Source: Sebastes aleutianus
Lineage: Eukaryota; Chordata; Actinopteri; Perciformes; Sebastidae
Direction: 5' to 3'
DNA: 64,000 nucleotides
Assembly (NCBI GenBank): GCA_916700875.1
Contig: CAKAKS010000062.1
Span: 7,094,373 to 7,158,372 of the forward strand
Shown: positions 54,043 to 64,000 of the stretch, piece after piece
Layout of the letters: each line of letters starts with the position of its first letter
Position numbering within the stretch: the first letter of the stretch is position 1
Notes under the pieces: model-generated
Seen by the model: the letters and a program-made list of their open reading frames with translations, nothing else
Told to the model about the DNA's origin: nothing
Databases searched by the model: none
Made by a program: the position numbers and the translations under genes

Positions 54043-56027
54043 TTGAAAACTTATGTGTCAAATAAAACATTAACAGCCTGTCTGTAATTATTGTGTTTTT
54101 TTGTGGAAAACATAATTGACCTCTATCTGCATCAGCAGTTTCACAAGGATAGAAGTGTCTGCAGCGATGTTCAAACCTGCAACGCTATAATGATTTATAG
54201 TGAATTAAACATAAAAGAAAAATCACATTTTGCCTCAAAAGTTTATGCAGAAAAAGCTGACAGTGTTTGAATTAATACGGCTCTTTGCAGCTGAGTAAGA
54301 TTAACACGGTGTATTATTAATGTTTCCTCTGTAACTGTTGGCTCAGATTAGTTTTGTGGTGAGTGGGATGCCCACTAGAGAGTCTGTTAACAGCAGTGAT
54401 GGGCTGAAAACGACAAGCGTGGTGTGCAAACAAAAAGGCGGACAGATTCCCCGAGAGTCACTCAATTATAGATTTCAAGATGTCATTTTGGTCTTGTTTT
54501 CCACCATCACTTATAAGAAGAGTTATAAACCGGACGCTGATAAAGGTTCAAGTTCAACTCAAACTGTTAAAGCACTTTGTCTTTTTGCTCACCTACTTCA
54601 GGTACACCAGCCCCCAGCAAGCATAATACCAATTTTCACGTATGAGAAGATTTAGCTAATAAGCCGGCAGAAGTGGCAGGTATTATGCGTGATCCTGTTT
54701 CATGCTTTCTGTCTTTTTCTGCTGATTTCGGCTCCGTCTGGAACCACGTGTCCCACTGCGGGCCACAAACTGAATCCTGCCAGTCTTTTTCTCACATTTT
54801 TAAACTACGTTTTTGAAAGTGGTGCACCAGTAATTCATGTAGCGACTATCAGGCCCGTTTGTTTCCCTTACTGTATGTGAACCGCTACGTTCACACCGTG
54901 GTTCACACATGCTGCTGTACGATATTCAAATGAAAGTGACTCACATGTGTCGCTGCCTTTGTAACTGTGATTTACTGCAGTCTGTGCCTTGAATGCTCAA
55001 TTTTACAATGTGGATGCAAAATGGCAAATCTCTAGACAAAGTGTTACCAGTAGATAACAGTTGTAATAAATAATAATAATAATGATATATAATAATACTT
55101 TATTCTACTCAACCAAACCTGTACTGGTGGCTGCATTTCATGTGACCTCAGTCAGTGCATTAGACCTAAGGGTGCAGATAGGAGAGCTATAAGAGCCCAG
55201 TGAATCTCTAATGAGTGTTGTGAATGGGGGTAATTACATGAAAGCAGGCAGGCTAAGGAGTTTAATGTTAATTAGCTTTAATGAATGTTTAAATTAAGGA
55301 TCATCACATATTAAAGGACATACATGGCTGCAGGGGTTCACAGTTAGCAGGACCTCCCAGATTGCCTTCACAATAATCCCAACTCTTATAATAAAAAGTA
55401 GAACGCTCCTGACCTCTAGTGGCTGAAATTGGACCTGCAGGCACGGGGAGTGATGTGGTCTGGTCTGCAGGAGGCACCCACGCATTAGAAGATATGCCTG
55501 ACCTTCACTCCACTCACTGACTATTTCAAATATGTTGCCTTCATTGGAGTAGCACAGTCCAGGTTTGCACAAGCTGGAACGGGCTCGATAAAGCAACGAG
55601 AAAAATATGATAACACTTAGGCAGGCATGATTAGGAACACTAACTACAGTATGAACCAAGGAGATGTTAGGAATTGGTAAATGCTCTTATTAAATATGTC
55701 AAGGTGAACTTATGAATGCTGATTTTGTTTAAAAAAAAAAAAGATCTTACCCATTCCTAAATTTCGGGTCATCTTTGATTCCATATTGCGAAGGAGGAAA
55801 GCTCTTAACACACTTGTTTGAGCAATTCCAGCTGTTTTAGTTTTGTATTTTTCAGCTGTATTCTATAAAGAAATATTTTATATTTAATAACACAAAGACA
55901 TAATGCCCTCCTCCTGTCACCTCTGGTGTTGTCGAACAAACCAGCTTTGGTACATAATCCTCTTCTGAATAGGATCATATCTGAGCTAAATATTGACTGT
56001 TCCAGTGTGTTTCAGGAGTTATGCTTT
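54043..56027. other. Intergenic, no gene recognised
   Basis: Frames of 105 and 121 codons (54338-54655 plus, 55294-55659 minus) show no domain, signal or exon structure that I recognise. An AAT/TAA-rich patch lies at 55063-55105. Confidence 0.4.
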
Positions 56028-56401
56028 TAAAGGAACAGTGTGTAGCATTTCGGGGGATCTATTAGCAGAAATGGAATATAATATGTTTCCATTAGTGTAT
56101 AATCACCTGAAAGTAATAATTGCTGTGTTTTTGTCAGCTTATAATGACCCCTCATTATGGGAAACAGGTCCTCCTCACGGAATCTCCCATGTTGCTCACT
56201 ACATACTTAAAAATTTGAGTTTCAGAGGCTTTGTTTCCTGCATTCTGGTGACTTTAAAACAATGAAAATACCAAAATAATAAGTACACTACAACAGCATT
56301 TTTAAGTTTAACTTCTAATTTTAACTTTAAGGGGTACTCAGTTGGTTGCAATCTGCAACCACATCATTAGATGCCGCCAAATCCTACACATTGCACCTTT
56401 A
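56028..56401 (+). mobile_element. TAAAGGAACAGTGTGTAG repeat family, copy with both ends
   Basis: TAAAGGAACAGTGTGTAGCAT at the left is mirrored by TCCTACACATTGCACCTTTA at the right. The body shares GGGGATCTATTAGCAG and GGGTACTCAGTTGGTTGCAA with the truncated copy at 11611. A 10-bp direct repeat ATGCTTTTAA occurs at 56021-56030 and 56408-56417, which may be a target duplication or chance. Confidence 0.75.
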
Positions 56402-57465
56402 TTGTGGATGCTTTTAAGTCTACGGTGATGAGTCATGAGCTCAGATTCCCAGAAATACAGTCAACTGAATTCACTTAAAAAAAAAAAAAGATGATCCATT
56501 GGTGAAAAGGTTTGAGTTATATCAATATTTAAAAAATCCCTGCCAGAAAATATTGTTTTGGTAAAGGTCTTGAGTTGGTTAATATCAGTAATCAGTGTTT
56601 TTCTGGCATCCTGGCTTGCAAATGTCAGCTCTATTCTGTTTCACGCTATAAAACTAGTTTGGCTGATAACAGAAAGGTATTGTTTAAACGGCCTGTTCGC
56701 ACCATGACGTCTGAGTCTACCTTTCTCTTTCACTCTCTCACGCAGAGACCGACAAACACAATTGGCTTAGGCTTTCTTTGGCTTATCCACTGAACATAGC
56801 AGAAGCTCCAGTGAAACACTCTGTTTAAAGACAGACAGGATGAAAGAAGAAAAAATACCAAAATAAAATGGCGCTGCCAGCCAGGAGGTATACAGCATAT
56901 TAATAGGAAGCCAAAAAATAAAAGTTTACAGACATCACGTTGGCCATCTACATACTGTCATTCAGGCGTTGGCAACTTTTCTGTGCTGTAAAACTGTGAC
57001 GTTTTGACCTCTATTTTTAAGCGTCACACACACGTAGATGTCTATTCATAGCTCACTTTACACTTTCCAGGGAAGCTTTCATGTCTATTCTTAGAACCTC
57101 ATTTTAATAAACGACAACGTGTGGTGCATACGTGTCTGAAACATGTGGGACTGTGTCCCTCCCTCTATTCAAATGACTAGACGGTTGCATTGAGACAGTG
57201 GAAAAAAAGGCTGAGTGATGGAATGCTGTCCTGCAATGTTTAGGGCTTGTAGGGACACACCTGTAACACACACACACACACACACACACACTAATGTCTG
57301 CTTGTGTACTGAGCCTATCTATCAAAAAGGAAGTAAATGACACAAGTAGTTTCCTGAGCAGATCCTGATTTACCTGAGAGGTCTGTTCAGACAGACACCA
57401 AACAACTAAAACAAAAGAGACAGGAACAATCTTTAAAAGAGGATTGTCATTGTGATTTGCAATCC
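56402..57465. other. Intergenic, one CA repeat, no gene
   Basis: Contains (CA)n at 57266-57291. The 128-codon minus-strand frame at 57104-57490 passes through this repeat and has no recognisable domain. Confidence 0.4.
57266..57291. repeat. (CA)n microsatellite
   Basis: A pure CA run of about 26 bp. Confidence 0.95.
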
Positions 57466-57935
57466 TAAAGGAGACATTGTTAACCAGCACTCCTATGTTT
57501 TAGCCTATACCAGGGGTCTGCAACCTGCGGCGCTTTAGCCCCTCTCCAGTGGCTCCCACTGGATTTTTAAATAAAACTAATGGAAATGAATAACGGTTAT
57601 TTTTTAAAATTTGTATTTATCATTCTTGTAGGTCTAAGGTGATTCCTACATTCTCCAGTTGCAAAAATCTGTAGCCTATAAACCAAATAATTTTTTAAAA
57701 ATCATTTCAGTCAACCCAAATGTGCGTCATCTACGACCTGGTGTACTTAATACCTTCATTACAATGCTCAAATGTTTTGTGTCTCAAGACAGATTTTTTA
57801 TTTGATTTGGCCTAAAATGTCTCTTTTGATAGTAAAGGTTGCTGACCCATGGCCTATACTCTCCCAGAAATAAGGCCCACCCTGTTGCATGTATAATTCC
57901 TATGAAAACTTGGATCAAATAATGCATTTTGTTTT
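57466..57935 (+). repeat. Local duplicated segment, copy A (filled by a hAT insertion)
   Basis: The unit TAAAGGAGACATTGTTAACC … CTATACTCTCCCAGAAATAAG … CCTGTTGCATGTATAA recurs at 60366-60550 (copy C), and its right part at 60065-60215 (copy B). In copy A a 341-bp element splits the unit at GCCTATAC. Confidence 0.85.
57511..57851. mobile_element. hAT-like miniature element, CAGGGGTCTGCAACC ends, 8-bp target duplication
   Basis: It runs from CAGGGGTCTGCAACCTGCGG to GGTTGCTGACCCATG and is flanked by GCCTATAC at 57503-57510 and 57852-57859. It contains GCCCCTCTCCAGTGGCTCCC, typical of this fish family. It is non-coding. A right-end fragment recurs at about 59965-60064. Confidence 0.87.
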
Positions 57936-57966
57936 TTATTCATCATTGTTTGTCTATGGTACGACG

Positions 57967-58284
57967 GTACAACGGAGTATTAGGGCCACATTGAGGGGGA
58001 AAAAAATAATCTGAGATTTCGAAAATAAAGTCGTAATATTACGAGAATAAAGTCATAACTTTACGAGAAAAAAGTCGTAGTATTATGAGAATAAAGTCAT
58101 AATATTATAAAGTAGCAATTTTACGTGTTATTTTCTTTTTTTCTCCTACAGTTATGACTTTATTCTTGTTATATTATGAATTTACTCTCGCAATATTACG
58201 CCATTTTTTCTTGTAATATTATGACTTTATTATGTAAATCTCCGATTTTTTTTCCCTCAATGTGGCCCTAATACTCCGTAGTAC
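57967..58284. mobile_element. Foldback element, ACGGAGTATTAGGGCCACATT ends
   Basis: GTAC followed by ACGGAGTATTAGGGCCACAT is mirrored at 58258-58284 with one mismatch. The arms are A/T-rich arrays of AATAAAGTC(A/G)TAATATTACGAG-type units that become TTATGACTTTATTC units after the centre. The whole 318 bp can fold into one hairpin. There is no reading frame. Confidence 0.82.
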
Positions 58285-58317
58285 ATTTGCTCTTCAGCAC
58301 TCACTGCATTAGACTTA

Positions 58318-59938
58318 CAGACGTAGGCAAAGTTGTTGGTAACGTTCCGTTAAAGAGAGAAAAACCCACAATGGTCACTGAAATAACTTGAAACTGACAA
58401 AAGTAGTAATAAATAAAAATTTACTGAAAATTAACTAATGAAAATCAGCTGTTGCTTTTGAATTGTGGTTCAACAGAATCATTTTAAAAAACAAACTGAT
58501 GAAACTGGCCTAGACAAAAATGATGGTAGCCCTAGAAAAGATTGAAAATAATTTGACCATAGGGACATATTAAACTAAGGTGTGTCCTGTAATTAGCATC
58601 ACAGGTATCTTCAAACTTGTAATCAGTCAGTCTGCCTATTTAAAGGGTGAAAAGTAGTCACTGTGCTGTTTGGTGTCATGGTGTGTACCACACTGAACAT
58701 GGACCACAGAAAGCTAAGGAGAGAGTTGTCTCAGGAGATCAGAAAGAACATTATAGACCTTCATGTTAAAGGTAAAGGCTATAAGACCATCTCCAAGCAG
58801 CTTGATGTTCCTGTGACTACAGCTGCACATATTATTCAGAAGTTTAAGGTCCATGGGACTGTAGCCAACCTCCCTGGACGTGGCCGCAAGGGGAAAATTG
58901 ATGACATATTGAAGAGACGGATAATACGAATGGTAACCAAAGAGCCCAGAACAACTTCCAAAGAGATTAGAGGTGAACTCCAAGGTCAAGGTACATCAGT
59001 GTCAGATCGCACCATCCGTCACTGTTTGAGCCAAAGTGGACTTAATGGAAGACAACCGAGGAGGACACCAAATCATAAAAAAGCGAGACTGGAATTTTCC
59101 AAAATGCATATTGACAAGCCACAAAGCTTCTGGGAGAATGTCCTTTGGACAGATGAGACAAAACTGGAGCTTTTTGGCAAGTCACATCAGCTCTATGTTC
59201 ACAGACGAAGAGATGAAGCATCCAAAGAAAAGAACACTGTACCTAATGTGAAACATGGAGGAGGCTCGGTTATGTTATGGGGCTGCTTTGTTGCATCTGG
59301 CACAGGGTGTCTTGAATCTGTGCAGGGTGCAATGAAATCTCAAGACTATCAAGGCATTCTGGAGCGAAATGTGCTGCCCAGTGTCAGAAAGCTTGGTCTC
59401 AGTTGCAGGTCATGGGTCCTCAAACAGGATAATGACCCAAAACACAGCTAAAAACACCCAAGAATGGCTAAGAACAAAACATTGGACTATTCTGAAGTGG
59501 CCTTCTATGAGCCCGGATCTAAATCCTATTGAACATCTGTGGAAGGAGCTGAAACATGCTGTCTGGAGAAGGCACCCTTCAAACCTGAGACAGCTGGAGC
59601 AGTTTGCTCACGAGGAGTGGGCCAACATACCTGTCGACAGGTGCAGAAGTCTCATTGAGAGTTACAGAAATCACTTGATTGCAGTGATTGCCTCAAAAGG
59701 TTGTGCAACAAAATATTAAGTTAATGTTACCATCATTTTTGTCTAGGCCAGTTTCATTAGTTTGTTTTTTTAAATGATTCTGCTGAACCATAATTCAAAA
59801 ACAATATCTGATTTTCATTAGTTAATTTTCAGTGAATTTTTATTTATTATTACTTTTGTCAGTTTCAAGTTATTTCAGTGACCATTGTGGGTTTTTCTCT
59901 CTTTAACGGAACGTTACCAACAACTTTGCCTACGTCTG
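58318..59938 (+). mobile_element. Tc1-like DNA transposon, complete, 211-bp terminal repeats
   Basis: It begins CAGACGTAGGCAAAGTTGTT and ends with the exact inverse, flanked by TA dinucleotides (58316-58317, 59939-59940), the Tc1/mariner target duplication. The inverted repeats (58318-58528 and 59728-59938) are 211 bp each with nine differences by my count, and the outer 85 or so bases are identical. Between them lies one transposase gene with a single frameshift. The element is 1621 bp, the usual size for fish Tc1-like elements. Confidence 0.95.
58663..59719 (+). pseudogene. Tc1-like transposase, one frameshift (inactive copy)
   Basis: Two overlapping frames (58663-59451 and 59369-59719) make one Tc1-family transposase of about 340 residues. 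The N-terminal part has the paired-like helix-turn-helix region (GYKTISKQLDVPVTTAAHII) and a basic GRGRKGK segment, then the DD34E catalytic domain: Asp in WTDETK, Asp in KQDNDPKH, Glu in NPIEHLWKE, plus the Gly-rich box HGGGSVMLWGC. The frame breaks just after NDPKH near 59446, consistent with a 2-nt loss in a short AC run, producing a stop at 59449-59451. All three catalytic residues are otherwise present. The likely start is the ATG at 58678 or 58699. Confidence 0.93.
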
Positions 59939-59964
59939 TATATACTATATACTTAGACTATAAA

Positions 59965-60215
59965 CTGTGTTACCTTCATCACAATGCTCACATTTTTTTG
60001 TGGCTCCAGACTGATTTTTTATTGCCTAAAATGGCTCTTTTGATAGTAAAGGTTGCCGACCCCTGACCTATACTCTCCCAGAAATAAGGCCCACTACCCT
60101 GTTGCATGTATAATTCCTATGAAAACTTGCATCAAATAATGAATGATCATGATGGTCACTCTTGCCCTGCCCTGTTGCTGTATCATTACATTTATGTTTT
60201 AATGGTATCTTTTAT
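59965..60215 (+). repeat. Local duplicated segment, copy B, with the right end of the hAT-like element
   Basis: It starts with the last part of the 57511-57851 element (TACCTTCATCACAATGCTCA, GTAAAGGTTGCCGACCCCTG) and continues with ACCTATACTCTCCCAGAAAT and on to GATGGTCACTCTTGCCCTGC. So it was copied from a unit that already held the insertion. Its left part is missing next to the Tc1-like element. Confidence 0.8.
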
Positions 60216-60289
60216 ATCTCTATTATTGTTTTTTTTTTAATCATTTTTGTGTACCTTTACCTCTCCTGTGTTTCACTCTGTGTGCTGAT

Positions 60290-60367
60290 GTTTGCTGATG
60301 TTGCTGCTTTGACACCTGAATTTCACTCCGGGGCTTAATAAAGGTTTATCTTATCTTATTTTATCTT
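60290..60367 (+). mobile_element. LINE-like 3' tail with (TTATC)n
   Basis: It reads CTGAATTTCACTCCGGGGCT, then TAATAAAGGTTTATC and TTATC repeats. The same type of tail, in the other orientation, is nested at 35938-36178. It separates duplicated copies B and C. Confidence 0.6.
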
Positions 60368-60550
60368 AAAGGAGACATTGTTAACCAGCACTCCTATATA
60401 TGTATTAGCCTCTATACTCTCCCAGAAATAAGGCCCACCACCCTGTTGCATGTATAAGTCAAATGAAAACTTGGATCACATAATGAATAATCATGATGGC
60501 CCCACTGCCCTGTTGCTGTAACATTAGATATATGTTTTAATGTTTATACC
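60366..60550 (+). repeat. Local duplicated segment, copy C (empty hAT site)
   Basis: It matches copy A but reads straight across the insertion point (TATTAGCCTCTATACTCTCC), with no CAGGGGTC element. It also shares with copy B a longer 3' part (TCATGATGG … CCCTGTTGCTGTA … ATATGTTTTAATG). Confidence 0.82.
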
Positions 60551-60586
60551 ACTATAGTTTTCAGTGTAAAGGGTCTTTCTGCTCAC

Positions 60587-60650
60587 CCTGGTTGAGTGAA
60601 GCCTTCTTGGTCACACCCTTCCCCAGCTTCCCCCTCCCTCTGCCCGCCAT
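60587..60650 (-). CDS. First coding exon of an unidentified gene (MAGRGRGK…)
   Basis: From an ATG at 60650 (minus) the frame reads 21 residues, a basic Gly/Arg/Lys start (MAGRGRGKLGKGVTKK) then ASLNQ. It leaves one base before a strong donor, CAGG/GTGAGC. Direct evidence is limited to the start, the donor and the CpG-containing context. Downstream exons would lie at lower coordinates, but I found none between here and grap, so the gene may have a distant next exon or be a false call. I do not recognise the protein. An upstream ATG at 60788 is in frame but would encode a Leu-rich run from the CTC repeat. Confidence 0.45.
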
Positions 60651-60656
60651 GTTCCT

Positions 60657-60686
60657 GAGGAGGAGGAGGAGGAGGAGGAGGAGGAG
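60657..60686. repeat. (AGG)n trinucleotide repeat in the putative 5' UTR
   Basis: A pure AGG run on the plus strand, ten units, a few bases upstream of the minus-strand ATG at 60650. Confidence 0.95.
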
Positions 60687-60893
60687 ATACGTGTAGCCTG
60701 TTGGCTTTAGCTGGCTTAGCATTAGCAACACACAGCTAAGAGGCGGAGGAGGCGCAACAAGCAGCTCCTCTGAACGCCCAAATAACAAGTACCCTTCTCT
60801 CTCTGATTTGTTTCCTCCTTGGAGTAACTCGTTTATGGGTTTAGTACATCCCTGGACTAACTGTTGAACCGGACGTATCCCTAACAGATGATG
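60687..60893 (+). promoter_or_regulatory. Putative divergent promoter and plus-strand 5' untranslated exon
   Basis: A GC-richer stretch between the minus-strand exon and a plus-strand splice donor (GATG/GTAAGTT at 60894). The plus-strand exon probably ends at 60893; its start is unknown. It ends in ATGATG, but no longer frame follows, so it is probably untranslated. By synteny with human 17p11.2 the plus-strand gene could be epn2. This is inference; no epsin coding sequence is in the window. Confidence 0.4.
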
Positions 60894-62286
60894 GTAAGTT
60901 CAGCGTTTGAAGACGGAGTGGAGTTGTTTTGTTGTGTCCTGTAATCCAGTTCGCTCTGGCGATGTCTCCACCGAGCACCCGTCTCTTAGCCGCTAGCTTC
61001 AAGGAATGCTAACTAGCTTAGCACGCTAGCTGGCTTGTCTTAGCACAGAAAACACAGTTAGGGAGCTGCTATCTAACCGTGAGTGTGAATACAATAAATG
61101 GTGTCGTGTTGCATTTCAGATACTAAAGTGAGCAACAGTTTAATGTATTTAAAGCCTTGCTACGTTAGAGAGGAGCAGGCTAACCCAACACAAGCTCGGC
61201 TAGCTCTCATCCAACTTTTTCTTTCTAAGCCAAGTTTCTGTGTGGTGAACGTTAGTCAGTGTTTCTGTCTGCGAGGGCAACTATTAAACTCAGTGGCACA
61301 ACTCAGTGGTACATAAATGTGCAGTAAAACAAGCTTTAGTTGGGTTATACTCTTTATTTAACCACCTGAGTCAAACTAACTGAATAACAAGTTAACGTTA
61401 GCTTAGTCTGTTGCTAACGACAACTAGCGTCACTCGCCGCAAGTTTGCACTCCGCTAACGTTAGCGCTGAGTGTAGCACAAACTTTGATATCTGCTACAC
61501 CCAGCTTTATGTCGCAACTCAAAACCGGTCACTTGAAATAGCTTATTGTGAAATCTGAGTGAACCTTTACTAGTGTTAGCTTCTTTAGCTCATGTGCTAT
61601 CAATCACATGAGTTCAGTGAATCGCAGTGATTTGTTCTTTTTCCCCTTTTTGTTTCTTTTTTTTTTTAAGGAGCGGCTTAATTATGTGTATTTCTTCTAC
61701 TAGATGCACACTACTTCGATAAGAGAGGATGTGCTGAATTAGATCACACTATTTGTGAGTCATCAAGGCAAAAACTTGACGTAATACTTGTTGAGATTTC
61801 CAGGGGAGATTCTTCACGGTGTGTGTTTACTCGCAACGTTTCCAATCGGCCAACCCAGCTGGTAGGTAGGCATACACTCTTTTGCTGAAAGACACTAAAC
61901 AGTGGCAGGGTTTATTTATTTTATTGGGTATATAGTGGTGGTGTTTAGGATGTGAGCTTTGTATTCCTGAGCTGCACTGAGCCCATATAAACGTGGCCTG
62001 AGAGAGAGGGGCAGGGCTTTGTCTATTGTCAGGATGATCAGTCAGTCACAGTGGGTGACAGATGCATCATCACCGTCCTCCTCCTCCTCCTCCCTTCCCC
62101 TGACTTGGCTTTGTCTCCCAGCCGGTCAGTGTGGACAAAAGGCGGGGTGACATGCTCGATCAGAAGGTGGCTTCTTCTTCTCAGTCTTTTCCTCACTGCT
62201 CATCACAGCTCATATCTTGTTGTGCAGGCATTTCTCGCAAAACCACAAATTTGAACTTCATGGTGCAGCTATAGGAAAAATCTGAT
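60894..62286 (+). other. Putative first intron of the plus-strand gene, first part
   Basis: It starts GTAAGTTCAGCG. CpG-containing, with many GCTAAC/GTTAGC motifs at 60990-61480. No coding exon is seen. Confidence 0.4.
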
Positions 62287-62520
62287 GGTCACCAAAGTCA
62301 TTAGGATTTATTGTCTGGTAACCATGAATGTCTGCACCTAATTTGGTGCCAATCTATCTAGTAGAAGTTGAGATATTTTACACAATAAGTAGTAAAACCT
62401 GCTGGAATTACAGCACTACAGGAAATGTCAGGGAATCACCAAAGTCATAGCGATTCATCCGCTGGGCGCCATGAATATATGTACAAAATGTCATGGTAAT
62501 CCATCTAATAATTGTCAATA
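62287..62520 (+). repeat. Two units of a dispersed repeat (CACCAAAGTCAT … CCATGAATGT … AATCCATCT)
   Basis: The unit appears at about 62287-62380 (GGTCACCAAAGTCATTAGGA, AACCATGAATGTCTGCACC, CCAATCTATCTAGTAGAAGT) and again at about 62434-62520 (AATCACCAAAGTCATAGCGA, GCCATGAATATATGTACAAA, GTAATCCATCTAATAATTG). It is a sequence I know as abundant in fish genomes. Confidence 0.7.
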
Positions 62521-62800
62521 GGGATGTCAAGATACCAGAAATTTAGTAGTCGATACCAATACCAGTGACATTTCTCGATTCTTCATACCAATTTGATACA
62601 GCGGTAAAAAACAAAAGTAAAACAATAAATCCCATGTACTTCAGCATCCACTCCTTTATTACCGTTTGCATACTAGTTTTTGTTATGAAGGTCATAATTC
62701 CCTCTCTATTATCTATTTTATATTGCTGTGAAAACAAACGTGTGGACAAACAACTGGATTAATTCAAGTTTCTCACTAACAACTACATTTTACACATCAT
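62521..62800. mobile_element. Probable left part of a hAT-like miniature element (GGGATGTCAAGATACC)
   Basis: GGGATGTCAAGATACCAG and AGTCGATACCAATACCAGTG resemble the terminal region of fish miniature elements. A right end was not identified, so the boundary is approximate. Confidence 0.4.
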
Positions 62801-64000
62801 AGCGTTACAATTTAGTCACTTTTGGAACACGTTTGATTTTCTTTGGGGTTAGACTTGATATGATTATTAGTTTGGCTTGAAAAAAACTTAATCCTCGAGT
62901 AGCTGAGTGGCTGAGGATTAGTTACTGCTATTTAGGTTGCTCAAATGGAGCTCTGAAGAAGTAAATGGATGGTGAATGAACTTGGCTGAATAACAAAGAT
63001 ATTGTCACGCTCAGGCACCCGGTTGTGCAAGCCTTCTATCTCCAGATCAGCTTTACTCTTGTTGTGTGGGCCTGGCAAGGTAGACCTGTTCTCAACCCTT
63101 AATGCTAATCACAGTTTACCCAGGTTTTGCCAAGACACACCCAGACACTGGCGCATGCGTACGCAGAAAAGGTTTGGCTTCATGGGTTCTTGCGTCGGAC
63201 AGTACAATCACATTTTTTCTGTCCCCTCAGAGTCTTTTGATATTGAGTATTTAGCGACACAGACCCTGATATGAATAGTTTTTGACATTGTCATATAATC
63301 AAACTGTTTATGTGCTCTGCAGTTCATGTGTAGGTCATTCATTCACCACGCTGTGAGGTTCCATTGCTTTAACTGAGTACGATCAGGCATTTTTCAGAGC
63401 TGACATACTGGTATCACAAACAGAACTGGAAAGTGATCAAACTTTATGTTGTTGATGCCATCAAATATTCAGTGATCAGCTCAATAACGATCCTCCAGAT
63501 CGGGTCTTGATGTCCCCCGTTGAAAATGCATCTGCCAAAGGACTTGATTTATAGTTCAGCAAATGATTTCACCTGTTGATAAGCACCACCACAACATTAG
63601 ATAGACAGTCTGTTCCATGATGCATTGATTATATACTCGAAATAAGACTCTTTTATTCACGTTCTGATAGACTATTGCTGCTATAAGGTTTGCACAGGAA
63701 ATGCCTTTGCTAGATCATCATTCATGTACAGTAACATTTTCCACAGACATATAGCAATGATTGCCCATAAGCTTTTTTCTGCAGCTACTTTTTATATTCC
63801 TTTTCTAAAATGTAAACATCACAATCGATAGCAATTATTTTTTGTCACGGTTAAAAGCCATTCCAAGTAAGGCACGGATCTGATAATAATGTTATCAGTA
63901 TCTTATTTGGTTAGGGGGATAGGGCTTTATTTGAATTTTCTGACTTTGCATGTAATGGTGTACGCTACTGTATAGTCCTAGTCCACTGTAGAGATAATGT
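62801..64000. other. Right end of window, nothing recognised
   Basis: Presumed intron or intergenic sequence. Short frames here lack domain features, and no repeat with defined ends was seen. Confidence 0.4.

Noticed and set aside
1..64000. CRISPR arrays, prophage, bacterial operons or defence systems
   Set aside because: The sequence is clearly vertebrate nuclear DNA. The tandem repeats are microsatellites, not spacer-separated repeats.
61000..64000. epn2 coding exons on the plus strand
   Set aside because: No ENTH-domain frame (for example an IVxNYSEAExKV-like stretch) was found. Only a putative 5' exon and intron are supported.

Overview
The window is vertebrate nuclear DNA, most likely from a ray-finned (percomorph-like) fish. 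It has small exons with GT-AG introns, many CA/GA/TA microsatellites, a tRNA-derived SINE, a Tc1-like transposon and a dense population of short inverted-repeat (hAT-type and foldback) elements of kinds common in teleosts. Nothing in it is bacterial or archaeal: no operons, no CRISPR array, no prophage. Most open reading frames are chance frames in introns and repeats.

Two protein-coding genes are recognisable, both on the minus strand. (1) fam83g (PAWS1): the first two coding exons, 213 residues, at 5620-6090 and 3048-3215. The rest lies beyond the left edge. (2) grap, a GRB2-related SH3-SH2-SH3 adaptor: a complete coding sequence in five exons running from 48861 down to 14896. Spliced by eye it gives 216 residues in one frame with consensus splice sites throughout, close to the roughly 217 residues of mammalian GRAP. 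Introns of about 6.3, 1.1, 14.2 and 11.7 kb hold most of the repeats. The order fam83g-grap on one strand matches my knowledge of human 17p11.2.

At the right end (60.5-60.9 kb) is a probable divergent promoter. A minus-strand first coding exon (60587-60650, unrecognised product) faces a plus-strand exon ending in a strong splice donor at 60893/60894. By synteny the plus-strand transcript could be epn2, but no coding sequence for it is visible and its first intron would fill the rest of the window.

The remainder is intergenic and intronic. It holds hAT-like miniature elements (three copies of a TAGGGCTGTCAA family, with an 8-bp target duplication intact in one; a 524-bp element flanked by GATTATAC), several foldback families, nested insertions, a full-length SINE with a 15-bp target duplication, and a 1621-bp Tc1-like element with 211-bp terminal repeats and one transposase frameshift. 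Around 57.4-60.6 kb a host segment is present in three partial copies, one of which appears to be the empty site for a hAT insertion.

Observations most worth checking: the Grap C-terminal SH3 domain has Arg where the ligand-binding Trp is expected; grap exon 2 is bracketed by complementary TG and CA repeats at its splice sites; the unidentified gene starts at 60650. I found no convincing new multi-gene system.
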